Positions 15,796-23,945 of a stretch of 26,481 bases of DNA are shown here, piece after piece. The position numbers and the translations under genes were made by a program. Numbering within the stretch: the first letter of the stretch is position 1; each line of letters opens with the position of its first letter. Origin of the DNA: Polyangiaceae bacterium (GTDB taxonomy: Bacteria > Myxococcota > Polyangia > Polyangiales > Polyangiaceae); the NCBI GenBank assembly GCA_025936205.1, contig JAICTU010000053.1:1-26481 (forward strand), given 5' to 3'. The notes below the pieces were generated by a model. The model did not search any database. It was not told the origin of the DNA and was given only the letters and a program-made list of their open reading frames with translations.

Positions 15796-16707
15796 TCAAG
15801 CGCGGCGGCGCCGGAACCAGGCGAGCATGCCCAGGGCGAGCCAGGGCAACCAGCGGGATCCGCGCTCGGGGCGCGCGCCCGCGAGGCTCAGGCAGCTGGC
15901 GTCCGCGTGCGCTTCGCTGCCGCACTCGCGCGAGTAACCGTGGTGCGGCCCGGTGTTGCCCGGGCAGGTGACCTCGGAGTCAGCCATCGGCGAATAGATG
16001 CTGCAGATGCCGGCCTTGTCGTCGGAGGACAGCGTGCGCGCGCCCAGGTTCGAAAGCTCGTAGTCCGCGAGCATGGTCGCGTTCTCGACCTTCGAGTGAT
16101 CCAGGCCAAGGAAGTGACCGACCTCGTGCGTGAGCACGCTCTGCAGGTCGTTGCTCACCTGCGCTTCGCCGAGCGAAAACTCGTTGGCGAATGAGTTGAT
16201 CTCGATGTCCGCATCGAAGATCGCGCCCGTCGCCGGATCGAACGTGATCGAGGTGCGCGCGATGACGAAGCGCTCGTCGTCGTACGGCCACCCGCCGTCT
16301 CGATAGATCACCAGGTTGGCGTTGCCGGAGAGCGGGCGCCCCGACTCGGGCGCGTTGAACTCGACCTGGTCGCAGCTCGCGCCGCCGAGCGGCACGACAC
16401 CGATCGAGGGGTGGCCGCCGCCCGGGCAATCGGCGCTGAGCCAGGCCCCGAACGCGGCGCGCATCACCTGATCGGTCTCGTAGGCGTTGATGCCGCGCAG
16501 CGCTGAGCCCTTGTCCTGCACCGCGTAGGTCACGCAGGCGTCGGGCCAGTACACGTACTCGCCCCGGGTGGCGCAGCCGTTGCGGTCGGGCGCGCAGTTC
16601 TTGTCGCAGGTCGTGGTGCGACAGAAGGCCAGCGCATCGCGCGGCGAGACGCTCGCGAGCGAAAACGCCGCGAGGATCAGACCCAGAGATTGCGGTTGTG
16701 CGCGCAC
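15796..16707 (-). CDS. Matrixin-like zinc metalloprotease with MYXO-CTERM-like tail
   Basis: A 303-residue exported protein. The signal peptide (LGLILAAFSLASV...ALA) is followed by a Cys-rich stretch and a metzincin core. HEVGHFLGLDH (194-204) supplies three zinc-binding His and the catalytic Glu195, and Met212 in ATML may be the Met-turn. The region before it (DIEINSFANEFSLG and LQSVLTHEVGH) resembles matrixins (peptidase M10/M12 types). The C-terminus has Cys272, then a hydrophobic helix (286-297) and RRRR (299-302), the layout of MYXO-CTERM surface-sorting tails, although the match is loose. The start is GTG, one base after the stop of the upstream Tat-protein gene, so translation is likely coupled. 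Confidence 0.87.
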   Translation of the reverse strand: MRAQPQSLGLILAAFSLASVSPRDALAFCRTTTCDKNCAPDRNGCATRGEYVYWPDACVTYAVQDKGSALRGINAYETDQVMRAAFGAWLSADCPGGGHPSIGVVPLGGASCDQVEFNAPESGRPLSGNANLVIYRDGGWPYDDERFVIARTSITFDPATGAIFDADIEINSFANEFSLGEAQVSNDLQSVLTHEVGHFLGLDHSKVENATMLADYELSNLGARTLSSDDKAGICSIYSPMADSEVTCPGNTGPHHGYSRECGSEAHADASCLSLAGARPERGSRWLPWLALGMLAWFRRRRA

Positions 16708-16708
16708 G

Positions 16709-17302
16709 TCAGCGGGCGAGCATGATCTCGGAGACCATCTGCTCCGCTTCGACCACCGTTCGACTGACCAGGCGCTGCACGGCGCAGTCCTTCACGTCGA
16801 CCAGCGCGGGCATGTCGGGGCTCGGGCGGAGGCGTGCGATCCTCTCCGCATCGAAGGTGAGCGGGTAGTGGCCCTGAGCCATGCCGGTGACGCCCAGCAC
16901 GCCGTCGCGGCTCGGAGCCAGAAACACCACCGCTTGCTCACCGAGCTCGAGCCGGGCCTCGCCGTGCACGAGCTGACCGATGTCTCCCACGGTGCCGCCC
17001 AGCGTGCGCACCAGGAGCGAGGTCTCGGGCGGTGGCCGGCCGTCGATCGGGTGAGACACGTCAACCCGGAGATACGTCACGATGCGCCGCGACGACCCCA
17101 CGGTCTCCCAGCGAGAAGAGGCATCCGTGGGCGTTGCGACCAGCGCATATTGCGAGAGACCGACCAGCTGAGGCAGAGAGATGGCGCGGGCGGTTGACGC
17201 CCAGCCATTTCCCGGCAACGCCAGCCCTGACAATGCAGCCCCCGCACATCCGCCCGCGATCCCCCTCAGGACCTGTCTTCTCGACAACATCGCGCCGAGC
17301 AT
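16709..17302 (-). CDS. Tat-exported protein of unknown function
   Basis: A 197-residue protein. The N-terminus MLSRRQVLRGIAGGCAG carries a twin-arginine motif (SRRQVLRG), then a hydrophobic stretch and a likely cleavage site after NGWASTARA, so it is exported folded. The mature part (about 45-197) has VTYLRVDVSHPIDG, SLLVRTLGGTVGDIGQLVHG and LELGEQAVVFLAPS, a beta-rich pattern I have seen in secreted deltaproteobacterial proteins of no known function. It is the first gene of a series of five minus-strand genes (gaps 1, 5, 12 and 26 bases). ATGs at 17302 and 17290 are both possible; the first is used. The frame is open further upstream, but that part lacks gene-like character. Confidence 0.75.
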   Translation of the reverse strand: MLGAMLSRRQVLRGIAGGCAGAALSGLALPGNGWASTARAISLPQLVGLSQYALVATPTDASSRWETVGSSRRIVTYLRVDVSHPIDGRPPPETSLLVRTLGGTVGDIGQLVHGEARLELGEQAVVFLAPSRDGVLGVTGMAQGHYPLTFDAERIARLRPSPDMPALVDVKDCAVQRLVSRTVVEAEQMVSEIMLAR

Positions 17303-17460
17303 AGCAGACCCAATCGTGTGGGGACACCCGCGCCCCGAGCTAGAAAAGCAAAGGGTTCTGGAGCGCTGCGTCGCCAGGGGCGCCGAACCAGCACGCAACG
17401 AACTGGCGGCGCCGGCACGTGCTATAAGCCTCCCCGACTTCCGAACAGGCCCCCTTACAG
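17303..17460. promoter_or_regulatory. Divergent promoter region between surface operon and glnD
   Basis: 158 bases separate the Tat-protein gene (minus) from glnD (plus), so promoters for both must lie here unless glnD is driven from elsewhere. TATAAG (17421-17426) could be a -10 box for glnD, but no good -35 stands 17 bases before it. No sigma54-type GG-N10-GC match was found. Confidence 0.3.
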
Positions 17461-20232
17461 ATGGATAACCCCAAGCTCGAGCTTCCCGGCATGTCGTCGC
17501 CGCCGCCGCCGACCCCAACGCCGGAGACCTTGCGTTCCGAGGCCCGTGGGGAGGGAGTCCTCAAGAATCTGTCGGCGAACCTCGTGCCCGAGCTGCGGCG
17601 TTACGTGGCCGTGCATCGCCTGGAAATCGAGCGGCTCGTCAAAGACGGCGACGTGTCGACAGGGCTGTTGGCCGGCCAGAAATATTCCAAGGTTGTCGAT
17701 GGGCTGCTGTCGTCGCTGCTCTACACGACGCGCGCCGTCATGTTCCCGAGCGGCGAGGTGCCGCGCGTCGCGCTGGTCGCTGTCGGCAGCTACGGGCGCA
17801 ACACGCTCTCGGTGCACAGCGACCTCGACGTTCGGCTGCTGTCCGAGGCGGATCTGTCGGTGGTGCGACCGCTGGCGGAGGCGCTGCTCTATCCGCTCTG
17901 GGACGCCGGTCTGAACGTCGGGCACCAGGTGATCACGCGCGATGAAACGCTGGAGCTCGCCCGCACCGATCTGCCCACGGCCACGTCGCTGCTCGACTTC
18001 CGGCACGTGGCGGGCGAGGGCGAGCTGACGCAGGGGCTGATGGCCGCGGCCTTCGAGCAGCTGTTCAACAGCCGCCAGCTGCCGGACTTCCTGGAACGCC
18101 TGGAGCGCAGCGCGCACGAACGGCACGAGCGCTTCGGCGGCTCGGTCTTCCTGCTCGAGCCCGACGTGAAGAACGGCACCGGCGGCTTGCGCGATCTCGA
18201 CGTGGCGCGCTGGGCGGCGCGCGCGCGCTTCCGCATCGAGGACTTCGAGGGCATGGTGCGCGTGGGAGCGCTGGCCAAGCGCGAGTGGCGCGACATCAGC
18301 CTGGCCTGGCGTTTCCTCTCCAGCGTGCGCAACCACCTGCACCTGCAGTCGCGGCGGCGCGCCGATCGGCTGATCTTCGAGCAGCAGGAGCGCGTGGCGC
18401 TGGCCATGGGCTACGGCCCTGGCGGCGCCGGGGTCGAAGCGTTCATGAGCGACTACTACCGGCACGCGCGCAGCATCGAGCTGGCCTGCCGCATGTCGAT
18501 CGCGCGTTCGCGCCCCGTGCCCGACCGCAAGCCGGACGAGGTCGACCTCGGCAACGGCTTCAAGCTGATCAACGGCCGCATCTCCGTGCACGACGTCGCG
18601 TCGATCAAGGAAGACCCGGCGCTCGCCCTGCGCCTGTATCGGGTCGCCGTCGAGCGCGATGTGCTGGTCGACGACGCCGCCCGCCAGGCGGTCGTGCGCG
18701 CCTGCGGCTCCAAGTCCTTCTGCTCGCGGCTGCGCCGCAGCAAGACGGCCGCGCGCACCTTCGTCGAGCTGGTCAAGGTCGTGCAAAAGACGCAGTTCCC
18801 CGGCGGCTCGATCCTGCGCGAGTTGCACGAGGTGGGGCTGCTGGTGGCCATGATCCCGGAGTTCCTGCCGGTGGTCGGCCGCGTGCACCACGACATCTAT
18901 CACGTGTACACGGTGGACGTGCACTCGGTGGCCGCGGTCGATCGCCTGCGCGCGCTGGGCCGCGGCGACCTCGCGGCGGAGCAGTCGCTGGCGTGCCGGC
19001 TCGCCGCCGACATGGCGCGCCCCGACGTCTTGTTCTTCGCCACGCTCTTGCACGACCTGGGCAAAGACACCGGCGGCCAGCAGCATTCCGAGCGTGGCGC
19101 GGAGCTGTGCCCGGAGATCCTGCGCCGGCTCGGCATCGAGGAGCCCGAGATCGAAGAGGTGCAACACCTGATCTTGAAGCACCTGCGCATGTATCACGTG
19201 GCCACGCGCCGCGACATCGACGACCCCCACACCATCCGCGAGTTCTGCGCGGAGCTGCACGGGCAAGAGGGCCTGAACGAGCTGTTCATGCTCACGGTCG
19301 CGGACGTCTCCACCACCAGCCCCACGGCGCTCACCGCCTGGAAGTCGCGCATGCTCAACGAGCTATACGTCGCGGCGGAGCGCTGGTTCTCCGACGGGCC
19401 GCCCTCGCGCGGCGAAAACTATGTCTCGCGCATCCGCGACCAGGTGCAGGCGCTGCTCGCGACGCGCACGGGCCTGAAGTTTGACGCCGAGTTCGTCGAC
19501 GCCACCCTGAACGCGCTCCCGTCGCGCTACGTCTACGCCAACTCCGCGGCGGGCATCATCAAGCACCTGGCGCTGATCCACGAGGCCCAGGGCAAGGCCT
19601 CGCTGGTGCGCGAGCTCGACAGCAGCGAGCCCTACTTCGAGATCTGCGTGGTCGCGGACGACCGCCCCGGCCTGCTCTCGTACATCGCGGCCTCGCTGGC
19701 TGCCGCCAAGATCAAGGTGATCGGCGCGCAGATTTACTCATTCCACGTCCCGGGGGGGCCGAAGCGCGCCGTGGACATGTTCTGGGTGCGCGCCGGGCAA
19801 GAGGCAGCCAACGCGCGCCGCCTGCTGCCCCGCGTGGAACAATACCTGTCGGACATCCTGGCCGGCAAAGTGCAGGCAGTGGACCTGATCCGCGGCGAAA
19901 AGCAGAGCATGCGCTGGAACTACCGGCCCGCGCCGGCGGTCGAGACGGAGATCGTGATCGACAACCGCAGCGCGACCCGCCACACGGTGGTCGAAGTAAT
20001 CACGCAAGACCGGCGCGACCTCTTGTTCTGGCTCTCCACCGCCATGTACCGCGAAGAGGTCACGATTGACCTCGCCAAGATCAACACCGAGGGCGAGCGC
20101 GTGGCGGACGTCTTCTATGTGACCAACCGCGACGGCTCGAAGCTCGACGACGACCAGGTCAAGAGCGCGGAGCGTCGTGTACAGTCCACGCTGGCGATGA
20201 TCGAGGGAGACACAGAGCGAAATGCGGAATGA
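17461..20232 (+). CDS. glnD: Bifunctional PII uridylyltransferase/uridylyl-removing enzyme
   Basis: A 923-residue protein, close to the usual GlnD length (about 890). The nucleotidyltransferase domain has GSYGRNTLS (109-117) and HSDLDV (119-124), the metal-binding Asp pair that transfers UMP to PII. The GlnD-type middle domain includes DVKNGTGGLRDL. The HD domain shows HHDIYHVYTVDVHS (476-489) and LLHDLGK (529-535), for UMP removal. Two ACT domains close the protein (about 727-800 and 842-915: VVADDRPGLLSYIAASLA and VITQDRRDLLFWLSTAM), which sense glutamine. The N-terminal 25 residues are Pro-rich and variable. It acts in the cytoplasm on the nitrogen PII signal. The TPR lipoprotein gene overlaps its last 11 bases. 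Confidence 0.97.
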   Translation: MDNPKLELPGMSSPPPPTPTPETLRSEARGEGVLKNLSANLVPELRRYVAVHRLEIERLVKDGDVSTGLLAGQKYSKVVDGLLSSLLYTTRAVMFPSGEVPRVALVAVGSYGRNTLSVHSDLDVRLLSEADLSVVRPLAEALLYPLWDAGLNVGHQVITRDETLELARTDLPTATSLLDFRHVAGEGELTQGLMAAAFEQLFNSRQLPDFLERLERSAHERHERFGGSVFLLEPDVKNGTGGLRDLDVARWAARARFRIEDFEGMVRVGALAKREWRDISLAWRFLSSVRNHLHLQSRRRADRLIFEQQERVALAMGYGPGGAGVEAFMSDYYRHARSIELACRMSIARSRPVPDRKPDEVDLGNGFKLINGRISVHDVASIKEDPALALRLYRVAVERDVLVDDAARQAVVRACGSKSFCSRLRRSKTAARTFVELVKVVQKTQFPGGSILRELHEVGLLVAMIPEFLPVVGRVHHDIYHVYTVDVHSVAAVDRLRALGRGDLAAEQSLACRLAADMARPDVLFFATLLHDLGKDTGGQQHSERGAELCPEILRRLGIEEPEIEEVQHLILKHLRMYHVATRRDIDDPHTIREFCAELHGQEGLNELFMLTVADVSTTSPTALTAWKSRMLNELYVAAERWFSDGPPSRGENYVSRIRDQVQALLATRTGLKFDAEFVDATLNALPSRYVYANSAAGIIKHLALIHEAQGKASLVRELDSSEPYFEICVVADDRPGLLSYIAASLAAAKIKVIGAQIYSFHVPGGPKRAVDMFWVRAGQEAANARRLLPRVEQYLSDILAGKVQAVDLIRGEKQSMRWNYRPAPAVETEIVIDNRSATRHTVVEVITQDRRDLLFWLSTAMYREEVTIDLAKINTEGERVADVFYVTNRDGSKLDDDQVKSAERRVQSTLAMIEGDTERNAE

Positions 20233-21220
20233 CAGAGCGGCGCTGCTCGCGCTGGCAGTTCTCTTGGCGTGCGGTGGCGCGGAGTCGGCGGGGAAAGGCC
20301 CCGCAGCTCCGCCGGGGCCTGCGCCGGATTCACCCGAAGCGATCCTGGGCGGCGGCGACGCGGCCGCGCCCGAGAGCCCCGAGTTTCAGCAGGGCGTCGC
20401 GGCGATTCGCGATCAAAAGTTCGATGAAGCCCGCGCGCATTTCGCCAAAGTCGTCGCGGCCGAACCCAAGAACGCGCAGGCGGCCTTCTATCTGGGCGTG
20501 GCGCAGCAGAACCTGGGCCAGCTCCCCGCCGCGCAGGCCAGCTATCAGAAGGCCACCGAGCTCTCGCCCAAGCTGGCAGACGCCTGGGTCAACTGGACCG
20601 CCACGCTGCTCGACGCGGGCGACGCCGCCGGCGCCCTGCCCATCATCGACCGTGGCCTGGCGCAGAACCCCAAGCACCCCGCGCTCTCCTATAACCGCGC
20701 GCTGGCGCTCACGGCCCTGCACGAGTCGAGAGAAGCCGTGCCGGCCTATCGCACCGCGCTCGAAGCGGATCCGAGCAACGCCGAAATCAAATACGGCTAC
20801 GCCGAAGCACTGATCGCGGCGGGCTCGAAAGACCAGGGCCTGAAGCTCCTGAACGAGCTCGCCCAGAGCGACGACCCCGCGGTCCTCGCGTCCAGCGGCA
20901 GCCTGCTCGGCCGCCTCGACCAATTCGACGCCTGCATCGCTGCCTTCAGCAAAGCCATCGACAAGAAGCCGGCGGCGGAGCTCTACGTGCAACGCGGCCT
21001 GTGCCAGCACGGCAAGAAGGACGACAACGCCGCCTTTGCCGACTTCCAGAAAGCGATCCAGACGGACCCCAACTACGCTCCCGCGCACTACTACGCCGGC
21101 ATGCACCTGCGCTCGAAGGGTAAGAAGGCCGAAGCCAAGCAGGCGCTGAACAAAGCCGTCCAGCTCGCGGGCGACCAAGGCGTCGGCAAAGCCGCCAAGC
21201 GCGCCCTCGAAAACTTCTGA
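20222..21220 (+). CDS. TPR-repeat lipoprotein
   Basis: A 332-residue protein whose ATG lies inside the last codons of glnD (11-base overlap), so the two are translationally coupled. The signal peptide ends in VLLAC (Cys17, good lipobox). A Pro/Ala-rich linker (20-50) leads to about seven TPR units from residue 54 to the end, for example FDEARAHFAKVVAAEPKNAQAAFYLG and PAAQASYQKATELSPKLADAWVN. TPR lipoproteins act as assembly scaffolds in the periplasm or at the outer membrane. A link to nitrogen control is not supported by sequence; the overlap may only reflect tight packing. An intrinsic terminator follows the stop. Confidence 0.88.
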   Translation: MRNDRAALLALAVLLACGGAESAGKGPAAPPGPAPDSPEAILGGGDAAAPESPEFQQGVAAIRDQKFDEARAHFAKVVAAEPKNAQAAFYLGVAQQNLGQLPAAQASYQKATELSPKLADAWVNWTATLLDAGDAAGALPIIDRGLAQNPKHPALSYNRALALTALHESREAVPAYRTALEADPSNAEIKYGYAEALIAAGSKDQGLKLLNELAQSDDPAVLASSGSLLGRLDQFDACIAAFSKAIDKKPAAELYVQRGLCQHGKKDDNAAFADFQKAIQTDPNYAPAHYYAGMHLRSKGKKAEAKQALNKAVQLAGDQGVGKAAKRALENF

Positions 21221-21225
21221 GCCCG

Positions 21226-21249
21226 CCTCTGATACAACTCAGAGGTTTT
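21226..21249 (+). terminator. Intrinsic terminator of the glnD-TPR operon
   Basis: CCTCTGA (21226-21232), loop TACAAC, TCAGAGG (21239-21245) and then TTTT. A perfect 7-bp stem with a T-run starting 5 bases after the stop codon is the clearest intrinsic terminator in the window. Confidence 0.75.
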
Positions 21250-21364
21250 GGGGGCCGGCCCTCCACCGAGCGTCCCTCCCCAACACCTCGGGACTCCGCG
21301 CGACCCGACTCACGCCGCAACCCCAAAGCCTGCCCGGGAAGGAGGGGGGTGGAAGAGCGCGCGC

Positions 21365-21471
21365 TGAGGTTTCCATGGAAACCTCAATTGGCGCGCGGTG
21401 AGGGGCGTTGTTCTGATGGAAACCTCAATGGGGGACGCGGTGAGGGGCCTTGTTCCGATGGAAACCTCAAT
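21365..21471. repeat. Three spaced repeats, first a 22-bp perfect palindrome
   Basis: ATGGAAACCTCAAT occurs at 21375-21388, 21416-21429 and 21458-21471, with periods of 41 and 42 bases. The spacers are also alike (GCGGTGAGGGGC-TTGTTC), so this is a degenerate tandem repeat. The first copy sits in a perfect 22-bp palindrome (21365-21386) containing GGTTTCCATGGAAACC. Copies 2 and 3 read TGTTCTGATGGAAACC and TGTTCCGATGGAAACC. The arms resemble parS (TGTTTCACGTGAAACA) but the central four bases do not. The array lies in the convergent gap just after parB. The rest of 21250-21603 shows nothing else recognisable. Confidence 0.7.
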
Positions 21472-21603
21472 CGCCGGAACGGGAGGGCCCAGTCGTAGGC
21501 GGCCCGACGAATGGAGGGGCAGAGCCCCGAGGTTTGCAGCAAGGCCCGCTTGGCTGAGGCCCGGCCCAAAAAATCCGCAGTCTGGGGCCCCTGACCCCTT
21601 CCT

Positions 21604-22572
21604 TCAGGCGGGCAAAAGCTGCTCGAGGATGCGGTCGAGCTCGTCGAGGTCGCCGTAGCGGATGACGATCTCGCCGCCAGAGCCCTTGCGGTCGCGCACT
21701 TCACAGCGCGCGCCGTAGCGGCGGGCGAGCCTCATTTCGAGGTCACGCACGCCGGCGCTCTTGCCGTCGGAACCGTCCGCGGCGCCGCCCTTGTCGTTTT
21801 TCGCTGCCTTGAGCGCCTTTACCAGGGCCTCGATCTCGCGCACGCTGAGCTTGCGCTGGACGGCCTTTTCCGCGAGTTGCTCCAGCTTGGCGCCGTCGGG
21901 CGCGCCGAGCAGCGCGCGAGCGTGGCCTTCGCTGAGCTGGCCGGAGATGACCATGGCGCGCACTTTCTCGGGGAGCTTGAGCAGCCGCAGGGCGTTGGCG
22001 ATGGTCGAGCGGTCTTTATTGAGCAGCGCCGCCAGTGATTCCTGGGTGTAGCTGTGCTCGGACATCAGGCGGCCGATCGCCTCGGCGAACTCGATCGGGT
22101 TCAGGTCTTCGCGCTGGACGTTTTCGACGAGCGCCAGCTCGAACGCGGCCTGTTCGTTGACCTCGCGGACGTGCACCGGTACTTCACGGAGGCCCGCGCG
22201 TTGCGCAGCGCGCCAGCGGCGTTCGCCGGCGACGATCTCGAATTTGTCCTGCCCGGGCAGGCGCCGCACGACGAGCGGCTCGAGCACGCCATGCGACTGG
22301 ATCGATGCCGTCAGGTCGTCGAGCGCGGATGCGTCGAAGTTTTGCCGCGGCTGCGTGCGGCAGGGGACGATCTTTTCCAGCGCGCAGATGAACAGCGTCT
22401 GGGGCTTGGCAGGGGCCGCTGCGGGTACCGCCGCCGCCGCCGTGCTGCCCGCGGGGGCCGGCTCCGAAACGGGGTTGGCGCGGCCGTTGGCGGGGGGAGG
22501 GGGCGGTTGGCTGAGCGGGAGCAGGGCATCCAGGCCGCGCCCCAAGCCGCGCGGTCGCGAAGGGGTACTCAT
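21604..22572 (-). CDS. parB: Chromosome-partitioning protein ParB
   Basis: A 322-residue ParB/Spo0J protein. The N-terminus RPRGLGRGLDALLP is the conserved peptide that stimulates the ParA ATPase. A Pro/Ala-rich linker (20-57) follows. The ParB/Srx N-domain has GVLEPLVVR, GERRWRAAQRAG (117-128, CTP-binding Arg patch) and ENVQREDLNPIE. The helix-turn-helix is about 176-200 (TQESLAALLNKDRSTIANALRLL), followed by LSEGHARALLG. The C-terminal part (275-322) is the dimerisation domain. It binds parS and spreads as a CTP-dependent clamp to segregate the origin region. parA lies upstream with a 4-base overlap (ATGA). No canonical parS was seen in the window. Confidence 0.97.
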   Translation of the reverse strand: MSTPSRPRGLGRGLDALLPLSQPPPPPANGRANPVSEPAPAGSTAAAAVPAAAPAKPQTLFICALEKIVPCRTQPRQNFDASALDDLTASIQSHGVLEPLVVRRLPGQDKFEIVAGERRWRAAQRAGLREVPVHVREVNEQAAFELALVENVQREDLNPIEFAEAIGRLMSEHSYTQESLAALLNKDRSTIANALRLLKLPEKVRAMVISGQLSEGHARALLGAPDGAKLEQLAEKAVQRKLSVREIEALVKALKAAKNDKGGAADGSDGKSAGVRDLEMRLARRYGARCEVRDRKGSGGEIVIRYGDLDELDRILEQLLPA

Positions 22573-23342
22573 GCTTCACCCTCGATCAGCTCGCGCGCCA
22601 GGCTCATGTAGCTCTGGGAGCCGCGGCACTGCACATCATAGAGCAGCGCCGGCAAGCCGTGAGACGGCGCTTCGCTCAAGCGCACGTTGCGCGGAATCGT
22701 TGCGTCGAACACGCGGAAATGCCGGCGTACTTCGCCGGCAACCTCGTGCGCGAGGCGGTTTCTCGGGTCCCACATGGTGAGCACCAGTCCCTCCACCGTC
22801 AAATCGGGGTTGAGCGTTCGCTTCACCCGGTCGATCGTCGCCATCAAGTAGGTAATGCCCTCGAGCGCATAGTACTCGGGCTGCAGCGGCACCACCACCC
22901 GGTGTGCCGCCGCCAGCACGTTGAGCGTGAGCACACCGAGCGACGGCGGAGAGTCGATCACGACGTACTCGTAGGCGTCAGGCTCCAGCGCAGCCAGCAC
23001 GGTGCGCAGGTGCGTGCCGCGCTCGGTGGTGTCGAAGAGCTCGTATTCCACCGCCGTGAGGTGCTGGCTGGACGGGATGACGCTCAGCGTCTTGATCGCG
23101 GTGGGGCGGATCACTTCCTGGACCTTCGCTTCACCGAGCAAGGCGTCGTAGATGGTGCGTTCCACCGAGCCCGGCGCGATGCCCACGCCGCTCGAGGCGT
23201 TCGCCTGCGGGTCCATGTCGACGAGCAGCGTCCGGCGCTCCGCGGCGGCCAGGCTCGCGGCGAGGTTGACTGCCGTCGTCGTCTTGCCCACGCCGCCTTT
23301 CTGATTGGCGATGGCGAGAATCCGTTGCCGCGTGGAGGTCAA
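22569..23342 (-). CDS. parA: Chromosome-partitioning ATPase ParA
   Basis: A 257-residue ParA/Soj-family ATPase. The deviant Walker A motif KGGVGKTT spans residues 15-22, including the signature Lys15 that marks the ParA/MinD class. Walker A' is LLVDMDPQANASSG and the Walker B-like strand is VVIDSPPSLG. The short N-terminus without an HTH domain marks it as chromosomal type. Its ATP-dependent, DNA-bound dimer forms the gradient that moves ParB-parS complexes. The start codon is TTG, with GGAC just before it and GAAGGA further up; no ATG fits the family length. The small acidic protein gene is divergent, so 23343-23595 holds both promoters. Confidence 0.96.
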   Translation of the reverse strand: MTSTRQRILAIANQKGGVGKTTTAVNLAASLAAAERRTLLVDMDPQANASSGVGIAPGSVERTIYDALLGEAKVQEVIRPTAIKTLSVIPSSQHLTAVEYELFDTTERGTHLRTVLAALEPDAYEYVVIDSPPSLGVLTLNVLAAAHRVVVPLQPEYYALEGITYLMATIDRVKRTLNPDLTVEGLVLTMWDPRNRLAHEVAGEVRRHFRVFDATIPRNVRLSEAPSHGLPALLYDVQCRGSQSYMSLARELIEGEA

Positions 23343-23595
23343 TCGCGTCCGCGTCCTTCGTGTGTTGGTTTAATGAAGAGTGCCACAAACAGCTCGATTT
23401 TTTGGCAGTGCAAGACGCCTGGCCTAATGTGTCGTGCGATGTAGGTGTGAGTGGTTTCTGACCCGGCCCTGCAAAGTCGACCCTAATCGATGCCCAGCTG
23501 ACTGACGAGCTGGGTCCATTGCCTCTGCCGAGGGTCGTCCGGATTGCGTGCTCAGGTGTCGGGAGCTGCTTCCTCAGCTTCGCAGGAGAATCGTC
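23343..23595. promoter_or_regulatory. Divergent promoter region of parAB and a small acidic gene
   Basis: About 250 bases between two divergent starts. It holds the only relatively AT-rich patches nearby (GGTTTAATGAAG at about 23368 and GATTTTTTGG at about 23395), likely the parA promoter side. I could not place a clean -35/-10 pair. No DnaA box of the TTATCCACA type and no canonical parS was seen. Confidence 0.35.
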
Positions 23596-23817
23596 ATGTG
23601 GCCCAAGTATCGTAGCTTCGACGAGTTTGAGCGTGATGAGATCAGGCCGGGCCTGAGATTGGGGTGGTCGCTCGACAACATCAATGACCCCAACACGATG
23701 GAACTCGATTTTGACGAAGACCCGTTCGAGCGCGCTCTGCAGGAACACGAGGACGACGAGGACGACGTGTTTCCGGAGACGGAGCTAGAGCCGATGGGTG
23801 ACCGCGCTGCGCGTTAA
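23596..23817 (+). CDS. Small acidic protein of unknown function
   Basis: A 73-residue protein. The ATG at 23596 is preceded by a clear ribosome site (AGGAG, 23584-23588, 7-base spacing), which makes it a better start than the upstream in-frame GTG/ATG positions. The N-terminal half has mixed charge and aromatic residues (MWPKYRSFDEFERDEIRPG). The C-terminal half is very acidic (LDFDEDPFERALQEHEDDEDDVF). I do not recognise a family. It stands between parA (divergent) and trigger factor (same direction, 128 bases away). A DNA-mimic or adaptor role would fit such charge, but nothing shows this. Confidence 0.65.
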   Translation: MWPKYRSFDEFERDEIRPGLRLGWSLDNINDPNTMELDFDEDPFERALQEHEDDEDDVFPETELEPMGDRAAR

Positions 23818-23823
23818 GCGGGC

Positions 23824-23837
23824 TCCGCCATGGCGGA
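23824..23837. repeat. 14-bp perfect palindrome after the small acidic gene
   Basis: TCCGCCATGGCGGA is a perfect 14-bp palindrome starting 7 bases after the stop of the small acidic gene, with GGC and GCC flanks that could lengthen the helix. There is no T-run. It could be a transcript end or an operator before trigger factor. Confidence 0.35.
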
Positions 23838-23945
23838 AGCCGGCCTGCCACGGGAGCCGCCGCCTTCTGGAGCAACTCCGAAGTAGAGGTGGCTGCGGCC
23901 GGCTTGACCCGCTCGCGGCTTAGTGGCAGGGATGCCGACCGGACA

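Noticed and set aside
14258..15937. Long plus-strand frame opposite the glycosyltransferase
   Set aside because: Gln/Arg/Gly-rich shadow; the minus strand encodes a clear polytopic membrane protein.
17455..19266. Long minus-strand frame opposite glnD
   Set aside because: Antisense shadow of glnD with no recognisable domain.
17400..20240. Canonical parS sites at CACGTG cores
   Set aside because: The CACGTG occurrences lack the TGTTT/AAACA arms.
21365..21471. CRISPR array suggested by three regularly spaced repeats
   Set aside because: The spacers are similar to each other, there are only three units, and no cas genes are near; this is a tandem repeat.
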